A stretch of DNA of 64,000 bases from Nocardia vinacea (GTDB lineage Bacteria; Actinomycetota; Actinomycetes; Mycobacteriales; Mycobacteriaceae). Numbering within the stretch: position 1 is the stretch's first letter; each line of letters begins with the position of its first letter. Positions 58,972 through 64,000 of this stretch are shown in pieces. The DNA is taken from contig NZ_CP109149.1 of NCBI RefSeq assembly GCF_035920345.1, forward strand, positions 1,426,001 through 1,490,000, written 5' to 3'. The notes under the pieces were generated by a model. It was not told where the DNA came from and did no database searches. It was given only the letters and a program-made list of their open reading frames with translations. The translations under genes were made by a program, and so were the position numbers.

Positions 58972-59759
58972 CAGCGCGCCGTCCAGCCGCCGTCGACAAT
59001 GAGCGTCTGCCCGGTCATATAGGACGACGCGTCGGAGGCGAGAAACAGGACCGCACCGTCGATTTCACCGGCATTGCCGCCACGGCCGAGCATGGTGTTG
59101 CGGCGCACCCACCCCGCCGACTTCTCGTTGTCGAACAGACCATCGGTCATCTCGGTGTCGAACCAGCCCGGCACAACGGCATTCACCCGGATCCCTTTGC
59201 GCCCCCACTGGCCGGCGAGTTCCCTGGTCAGTCCGAGTACCCCGGCCTTGGATGCGGCGTAGCTCGCGCCGCCGATCGGTGCGGTCGAGACCAGCCCGAT
59301 CACCGACGAAATATTGATATACGACGCGTGCGCACCTTCGGGGAGTCGCGTCGCGGCATAGGTGGCGAGGTGGAATCCGGCCACCAGGTTGACCTCGAGG
59401 ATCGAGGCGAACCCGGCTACCGTTTCTTCTTCGGCATGTGGGGGACCGGGTTTGCCCGCGTTGTTGACCAGCACATCGAGCCGTCCGGACTGCTCATAGC
59501 AGCGGTCGACCAGCATTCGGCGGTCCTCGTCGGATGTCACATCACAACGAACCGGAACGAGCCGGGGGTTATCCGCGGCCAGCGCCGCCAACCGGTCGAG
59601 CCTGCGGGCCGCCGCGTACACGGTGGCACCGGCACCGGCGAGAGCGTTCGCGAAGCCCATCCCGAGACCGGACGACGCGCCGGTGACGACGGCGACTCGG
59701 CCGGACAACCCGAACAGGTCGTCCAGCGTCGTTCCGGTGGCACTCATATCGTTTCGCAT
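58971..59759 (-). CDS. SDR-family oxidoreductase
   Basis: A 262-residue short-chain dehydrogenase: VVTGASSGLGMGFANALAGAG (cofactor), VNNAGKPGPPH, INISSVIGL with YAASKAGVL (catalytic Ser-Tyr-Lys) and TGQTLIVDGGWTAR at the end. Arg in AARRLDRL suggests NADP could be used. Start is MRNDMSATG (1 bp after the upstream stop); the second Met (MSATG) four codons later is also possible. Confidence 0.88.
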   Translation of the reverse strand: MRNDMSATGTTLDDLFGLSGRVAVVTGASSGLGMGFANALAGAGATVYAAARRLDRLAALAADNPRLVPVRCDVTSDEDRRMLVDRCYEQSGRLDVLVNNAGKPGPPHAEEETVAGFASILEVNLVAGFHLATYAATRLPEGAHASYINISSVIGLVSTAPIGGASYAASKAGVLGLTRELAGQWGRKGIRVNAVVPGWFDTEMTDGLFDNEKSAGWVRRNTMLGRGGNAGEIDGAVLFLASDASSYMTGQTLIVDGGWTAR

Positions 59760-59760
59760 G

Positions 59761-60522
59761 TCAGTACACCGCGGTCCGGCCGCCGTCGACCGGGATGATC
59801 GCACCGGTGGTGTAACCGGCGGCAGCGCTCGCCAAATGGGTTACCAGACCGGCGATTTCCTCCGGCCGCCCCAGCCGGCCCGCGGGCAGGCGATCGATGA
59901 TCTTCCCGACGAACTCCTCATCCCAGTTCTCGGCCATATCCGTCGCGAATCCACCCGGCATCACGCAATTGACGCGCACAGTTGGCGCGTATTCCTGTGC
60001 GAATGCCATGGTCAAAGCGTTGAGTCCGTTCTTGGCCGCCGCGTACATCGCCTCGGGCGGACTCGGCCGGACGGCCCCGATACTCGAGATATTGATGATC
60101 GACCCGCCACCGGCGGCCGCCATCCGGGCACCGGCAACCGCCATCAGGCGAAATGGGCCCTTCAGGTTCACCTCGATGGTCTTGTCCCACAATGCTTCCG
60201 ACACCGACAGCAGATTGTCGGCCAGCGGTGCGATACCCGCGTTGTTCACGACGATATCGAGACTGCCGAAATCGGCGATGATCCGATCCACGGCCGGTTC
60301 GATCGAATCCCACTTGCCGACATGCAATTCGAACGGGTGCGCGCTGCCCGGCCCATTGCCGTCGCCGAGCGCGGCAACGGCCTGCTCGCACGCGTCACGT
60401 TTGCGGCTGGACACGATCACCGTGCAGCCCGCGTCCCGCAGTCCGCGCGCGATCGCCAGTCCGAGGCCGCGGCTGGCGCCGGTGACCAGGGCGACCTTTC
60501 CGGTCAATTCCGTTGTGCTCAT
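59761..60522 (-). CDS. SDR-family oxidoreductase (3-hydroxyacyl-CoA dehydrogenase / FabG-like)
   Basis: A 253-residue short-chain dehydrogenase with VTGASRGLGLAIARGLRDAG, SSRKRDACE (basic pocket, NADP-like), VNNAGIAPL, INISSIGAV and YAAAKNGLN, ending TGAIIPVDGGRTAVY. ATGA overlap with the acyl-CoA dehydrogenase gene. It may oxidise a hydroxyacyl-CoA in the beta-oxidation-like part of the pathway. A very long upstream extension in the same frame is only antisense of the dehydrogenase gene. Confidence 0.88.
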   Translation of the reverse strand: MSTTELTGKVALVTGASRGLGLAIARGLRDAGCTVIVSSRKRDACEQAVAALGDGNGPGSAHPFELHVGKWDSIEPAVDRIIADFGSLDIVVNNAGIAPLADNLLSVSEALWDKTIEVNLKGPFRLMAVAGARMAAAGGGSIINISSIGAVRPSPPEAMYAAAKNGLNALTMAFAQEYAPTVRVNCVMPGGFATDMAENWDEEFVGKIIDRLPAGRLGRPEEIAGLVTHLASAAAGYTTGAIIPVDGGRTAVY

Positions 60523-61721
60523 TTGTGCTTCTTCAATTCGAGGCGGGCGATGGTACGCAGGTGTACTTCGTTGGGACCGTCGGCGATCTGCAGTGCCCGG
60601 GTGATGGCGTACAGGCGGGCCAGGACGGTGTCGTCGCTGACGCCGGCGGCACCGTAGGTCTGCACCGCGCGGTCGACGACGGTGTGCGCCACCTCCATCG
60701 CCGCGACCTTGATGGCGGCGACCTCGGATCGAGCGGCCGCGTTGCCGTAGTTGTCGATGAGCCAGGCCGACTTGAGGACGAGCAGGCGGATCTGGTCGAT
60801 CTCGATGCGGCTGCGGGCAATCCACTCGCGGACGACGCCGCGATCGGCCAGTGGACCGCCGAATGCGATGCGCTCCAGGGAGCGTTGGCACATCATGTCG
60901 AGCGCACGCTCGGCCATGCCGATGGCGCGCATCGCGTAGTGCATCCGGCCCGGTCCCAACCGGCCCTGGGCGATGGCGAAACCGTCACCTTCGGCGCCGA
61001 GCATATTCTCGGCCGGAACGCGGACATCGGTGAACTGGACTTCGCCGTGGCCGAGACGGTCACGGAAGCCGAACATCGGAAGATCGCGCAGCACTTCGAT
61101 TCCCGGGGCGTCACGGGGGACCAGAATCATGCTCTGCTGGCGATATGTCGGTGCCTGCGGATCCGATTTGCCCATGAAGATGATGAGCTTGCAGTCCGGG
61201 TCGAGAATGCCGGAGGTATACCACTTACGGCCGTTGAGGACGTACTCGTCGCCGTCGCGAACGATGGTGGAGGTGATGTTGGTGGCATCGGAGCTGGCCA
61301 CCGCGGGTTCGGTCATCGCGAATGCGGAGCGAATAGTGCAGTCCAACAACGGTTTCAGCCATTGCTGTTGCTGTTTTTCGCTCCCGTACATGGCCAGGAT
61401 TTCCATATTGCCGGTGTCGGGAGCCGAGCAGTTGATGGCTTCGTTGCCGATAATGGATCGACCGACCACTTCGGCCAGTGGCGCGTACTCCAGATTGGTG
61501 AGTCCGGCGCCGAGGCCGTCGTGGGTCATGAACAGGTTCCACAGACCCGATTCGCGGGCCTTGACCTGCATATCTCGCATGACTTGCGGCTGCTCATGGG
61601 GGTTGTCGTTCGCCGCGATCTGAGCGTCGAATACCTGCTCCGCGGGATAGACGTACTCGTCCATGAAGGATTCGAGTTTGCCGAGCAGATCCCGCGTGCG
61701 GGGGGAGTAGGAGAAATCCAC
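60519..61721 (-). CDS. Acyl-CoA dehydrogenase
   Basis: A 400-residue flavoprotein. AFAMTEPAVASSDATNI is signature 1, LNGRKWYTSGILDPD follows, and the C-terminal QIADGPNEVHLRTIARLEL has Glu in GPNE, the ACAD10/11-like position. MDFSYSPRTRDLLGKLESF opens the N-terminal helical domain. GTG start after TCAGGAGC. Together with the phosphotransferase gene just upstream (30 bp) it forms the second kinase/dehydrogenase pair of the window. Confidence 0.9.
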   Translation of the reverse strand: MDFSYSPRTRDLLGKLESFMDEYVYPAEQVFDAQIAANDNPHEQPQVMRDMQVKARESGLWNLFMTHDGLGAGLTNLEYAPLAEVVGRSIIGNEAINCSAPDTGNMEILAMYGSEKQQQQWLKPLLDCTIRSAFAMTEPAVASSDATNITSTIVRDGDEYVLNGRKWYTSGILDPDCKLIIFMGKSDPQAPTYRQQSMILVPRDAPGIEVLRDLPMFGFRDRLGHGEVQFTDVRVPAENMLGAEGDGFAIAQGRLGPGRMHYAMRAIGMAERALDMMCQRSLERIAFGGPLADRGVVREWIARSRIEIDQIRLLVLKSAWLIDNYGNAAARSEVAAIKVAAMEVAHTVVDRAVQTYGAAGVSDDTVLARLYAITRALQIADGPNEVHLRTIARLELKKHK

Positions 61722-61751
61722 GGTGCGGCTCCTGAACTGGTGCGGTCGATA

Positions 61752-62747
61752 TCAACCGGCGAGTAGCGCGGTTCCGGTCTCGATCAGGCGGTTGATGGTG
61801 GCGGGCAGCTTTTCCTGGTCAGGGTCGTAGTGCCGGCCTTCGCGGTGGCGGCGCAGGTTATGGCCCATGATCGCGGCCATCTTGAGGCGGCCCAGCGCGT
61901 CGAACCACGTCATATCGGTGAGCGTCGGTCCGTCGCCGACGTACAGGTCGACCAGCTCTTGCGCCGAAGGCAGTCCGCGCACCTCCCGGCCGACACCGGG
62001 AAAGTTGCTGCCGTCGGCGAAGACGAGGAACCAGCCCAATTCGACCCGAGGGTCCCCCGCGCTCCAGATCTCCCAATCGATCAACGCGACCGGTTCGACG
62101 CCGTCGCAGATGATGTTTCCGAGGCGGTAATCACCGTGCACCAGTGTCGGTGTAATCGGTTCGGGTGTGGTCCGGCCGAGTAGCTCGAGCAGCCGGTCGC
62201 CACCGGCGACGAGGTCGGGTGGGACCGCGCCGAGAGTGCGTGCCCAGCGTGCGAGTTCGGCGTCCGGCGTGAGTGGTGCCTGTACGCCGGGCGCGGTATT
62301 CGGATCTATCGCGTGCAGGCGCGGCAGAATTTCCGCGGCACGCCGCATCCGCGCCGCGGCCAAACCGGTTTCGACGGCCGGATCGTCCAGTACCGGTTCC
62401 AACGCCGCCCCGGCCACGAATTCCATGGCGAACCAGGCGGGTTCGATGTCGTCGACCGCGACGATGCCCGGTACGGGAACAGATGTGTGCGCCAATGCCT
62501 GCATGATCCGGGCCTGGCGCAGCATGTCGTGTCGGCCGATGGCCTGCTGTCCCTCGGGTACGGCCTTGACCACGACGTCACCGCCGGTCGTCCGCACCCG
62601 GTACGTCAAGCCGGAATGTCCGCCGAGCAGCGGTTCGAATGCGGTGACCAGGACGTCGAGGTCCGCCTGCAACCGGGTACGGACGCGTTGTTCGATGTCG
62701 TGCCCACCCGTCGCCCGACCGCCCGCGGAATCGCTATCTGAACTCAT
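61752..62747 (-). CDS. Phosphotransferase (APH/ACAD11-type kinase)
   Basis: A 331-residue kinase-fold protein. LVHGDYRLGNIICDG is the catalytic loop, VALIDWEIWSAGDPRVELGW the metal site, SGLTYRVRTTGGDVVVKAVP the nucleotide-binding strands with the lysine. It resembles the kinase at 37451 and the kinase part of ACAD10/11, and is coupled to the acyl-CoA dehydrogenase gene upstream by ATGA. A role in phosphorylating a hydroxyacyl-CoA is likely. Confidence 0.87.
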   Translation of the reverse strand: MSSDSDSAGGRATGGHDIEQRVRTRLQADLDVLVTAFEPLLGGHSGLTYRVRTTGGDVVVKAVPEGQQAIGRHDMLRQARIMQALAHTSVPVPGIVAVDDIEPAWFAMEFVAGAALEPVLDDPAVETGLAAARMRRAAEILPRLHAIDPNTAPGVQAPLTPDAELARWARTLGAVPPDLVAGGDRLLELLGRTTPEPITPTLVHGDYRLGNIICDGVEPVALIDWEIWSAGDPRVELGWFLVFADGSNFPGVGREVRGLPSAQELVDLYVGDGPTLTDMTWFDALGRLKMAAIMGHNLRRHREGRHYDPDQEKLPATINRLIETGTALLAG

Positions 62748-63952
62748 GGGCGTGGCTCCCTCGGTAGTCCGAGAACTCGCTCGGCGATGATGTTGTGCTG
62801 AACCTCGTCGGTCCCCCCGGCGATCCGATAGCCGGGCGCGCCGAGAATGTGCTCGGCCCACGCGAAGGTTCCCCAATGACCGGAGTCCACGGTGAGGTCT
62901 CGCCCGAGTAGCAGGCGCACTACCTCGGAGGTGCGAGCCATCGTGTCGGTCGCCAGTAGTTTTCCGATCGAGGCTTCCGGTCCCGGGTCTTTGCCCGCGA
63001 CAACGGCACCTGCCACCCGCATATTGCCAATTCGCTGTAGATAGCTGCGTATTACGAGGTCGGCGACCTTATCGCGTTCGATCTCGGTCAGCTCCCGTCC
63101 GAGATGTTGTGCCAGCGCTACCGCCTGATCCGCATTGGCCAGACCGAGGTTGCCGCCGTCGAGGCGTTCGGCGGCCAATACGGTGAGCGCTACCGGCCAG
63201 CCCTGCCCCACCGGTCCGAGCCGGTAGCTGTCGTCGAGTCGGACACCGTCGAGGAAGACCTCGTTGAACGAACTGCCACCGGTCATCTGCCGGATCGGGC
63301 GAACGGTCACCCCGGGACTGGTCATCGGCACCAAGAAGACAGTGAGCCCGGCGTGTTTCGCTGCCGAGCTATCGGTTCGGCATACGGCGACGCCGATATC
63401 GGACACCCGCGCGCCCGAGGTCCACACCTTGTGGCCGTCGAGCGTCCACATGCCATCGGCGGATCGGGTGGCGCGTGTCCGCACCGCTGCCAGATCGGAA
63501 CCGGCCTCGGTCTCCGAGAACAATTGGCAGGCAATGATATCCGTGCGCAGCATGGCCCGGACATAGCGTGACCGCTGCTCGTCGGTACCCCATTGCTCAA
63601 TAGTGGGAGCGACGAGTTGCTGTGTCACCGAGAACATTTCGGTGCGCCGTGGCACATCGAAATCCGCTTCGGCGCGCCGGAAGGCAAGGACATACGACAG
63701 CGGCAGACCGCGGCCGCCGTAGGTCTCGGGCCAGTTCAGTGCGCCCCAGCCCGCGTCGAATTTGGCGCGCTCGTACTCGCGGATCCGGTCGGTATGCGCG
63801 CGTTCCTGCTCGGCGCTCCAACTCTCGAAAACGGCTACCGAATCCGAACCCGAACCCCAGACCGATTCCGCTCGGGGGGCTGCCACACTGCTCAACCAGG
63901 TGACCGCCTCATCGGTGAAGCGGACGAGGTCGGGAAGTGTTTGTGTGGTCAC
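62744..63952 (-). CDS. Acyl-CoA dehydrogenase
   Basis: A 402-residue flavoprotein. ACQLFSETEAGSDLAAVRTRA is signature 1, LDGHKVWTSGARVSDIG follows and GGTDEVQHNIIAERVLGLP is the C-terminal signature. Its catalytic base seems to sit earlier in the sequence than in GPSE-type enzymes, as in FadE actinobacterial forms. GTG start after GAGGTG. First gene visible of the seven-gene operon; only 48 bp upstream lie in the window, so more genes or an operator may lie beyond. Confidence 0.88.
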   Translation of the reverse strand: MTTQTLPDLVRFTDEAVTWLSSVAAPRAESVWGSGSDSVAVFESWSAEQERAHTDRIREYERAKFDAGWGALNWPETYGGRGLPLSYVLAFRRAEADFDVPRRTEMFSVTQQLVAPTIEQWGTDEQRSRYVRAMLRTDIIACQLFSETEAGSDLAAVRTRATRSADGMWTLDGHKVWTSGARVSDIGVAVCRTDSSAAKHAGLTVFLVPMTSPGVTVRPIRQMTGGSSFNEVFLDGVRLDDSYRLGPVGQGWPVALTVLAAERLDGGNLGLANADQAVALAQHLGRELTEIERDKVADLVIRSYLQRIGNMRVAGAVVAGKDPGPEASIGKLLATDTMARTSEVVRLLLGRDLTVDSGHWGTFAWAEHILGAPGYRIAGGTDEVQHNIIAERVLGLPREPRP

Positions 63953-64000
63953 TGATTCACCTCGAAAAGTGTTGTCGTCTCACACCGAAAGCACGGTGCA

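Noticed and set aside
57826..59022. 398-codon open frame on the plus strand
   Set aside because: Antisense to the alcohol dehydrogenase gene, which has a full set of zinc and NAD motifs on the minus strand.
60513..61766. 417-codon open frame on the plus strand
   Set aside because: Antisense to the acyl-CoA dehydrogenase gene; no recognisable domain.
1..64000. CRISPR arrays, tRNA/rRNA genes, insertion sequences, integrase genes
   Set aside because: No regularly spaced repeats, transposase motifs, integrase motifs or tRNA-like cloverleaf sequences were noticed when reading through; small or degenerate cases could be missed without a search tool.

Overview
The window is a 64 kb piece of a high-GC actinobacterial chromosome, most likely Nocardia or a close relative. 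Supporting signs are strong G/C bias at third codon positions, frequent GTG/TTG starts, ATGA/GTGA stop-start coupling in most operons, a short secreted protein resembling the Nocardia DUF8020 type, a remnant resembling an MMPL transporter, a P450 paired with a CxxHxxC ferredoxin, and paired acyl-CoA dehydrogenase/phosphotransferase genes. It is almost entirely catabolic. No rRNA, tRNA, CRISPR array, insertion sequence or phage structural gene was seen.

Region 1 (1-16.4 kb, + strand). A cut-off SDR gene, a GMC dehydrogenase with a small subunit, a GntR/FCD regulator, a cNMP/CBS/DUF294 nucleotidyltransferase with a DnaQ-like exonuclease, an APC permease, an aldehyde dehydrogenase, a glycerol-kinase-like FGGY kinase with two flavoprotein dehydrogenases, a DapA-family lyase, a proline-racemase-family enzyme and a DUF1937 protein. 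Four intergenic copies of TTGTCGACAA (one with a mismatch) mark one likely GntR regulon. Intermediates could be hydroxyproline-like or polyol/sugar-acid-like compounds.

Region 2 (17-23.6 kb). A TetR regulator diverges from a five-gene operon that looks like aromatic ring hydroxylation and meta-cleavage: extradiol dioxygenase, FAH-family hydrolase, CoA ligase, DoxX-like membrane protein and flavin hydroxylase. A 14-bp perfect palindrome lies in the promoter region.

Region 3 (23.7-31.8 kb). Polyol use: sorbitol/xylitol-type and mannitol-type dehydrogenases diverge from a SorC/DeoR-type regulator followed by a complete ABC importer (lipoprotein, two permeases, ATPase).

Region 4 (31.9-50.0 and 54.2-64 kb). 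A large catabolic regulon: P450, ferredoxin, GMC oxidoreductase, acyl-CoA dehydrogenase and kinase; a KstD-like flavoprotein; ALDH; an old-yellow-enzyme reductase; an ABC importer of the iron/polyamine type with two SDRs; then EthD and metallo-beta-lactamase-fold proteins, a TetR regulator, and a seven-gene operon of acyl-CoA dehydrogenases, kinase, SDRs, ADH and CoA ligase. Six related sites (consensus near AACTGAAGTCAGTTCAGTTT) lie at its promoters, one just upstream of the TetR gene. The two kinase/acyl-CoA dehydrogenase pairs recall the phosphorylation-elimination route for 4-hydroxyacyl-CoA (levulinate Lva enzymes, ACAD10/11).

Region 5 (50.0-54.2 kb) is an accessory block between the two halves of Region 4: an XRE regulator and a CYTH protein diverge from a truncated radical SAM gene, the orphan C-terminus of a DEDDh-type exonuclease, a NadR/Ttd14-like ATPase and four tiny overlapping genes. 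An internal deletion appears to have fused the radical SAM and exonuclease genes. A second collapsed gene, an alpha/beta-hydrolase-like remnant, sits at 44.5 kb.
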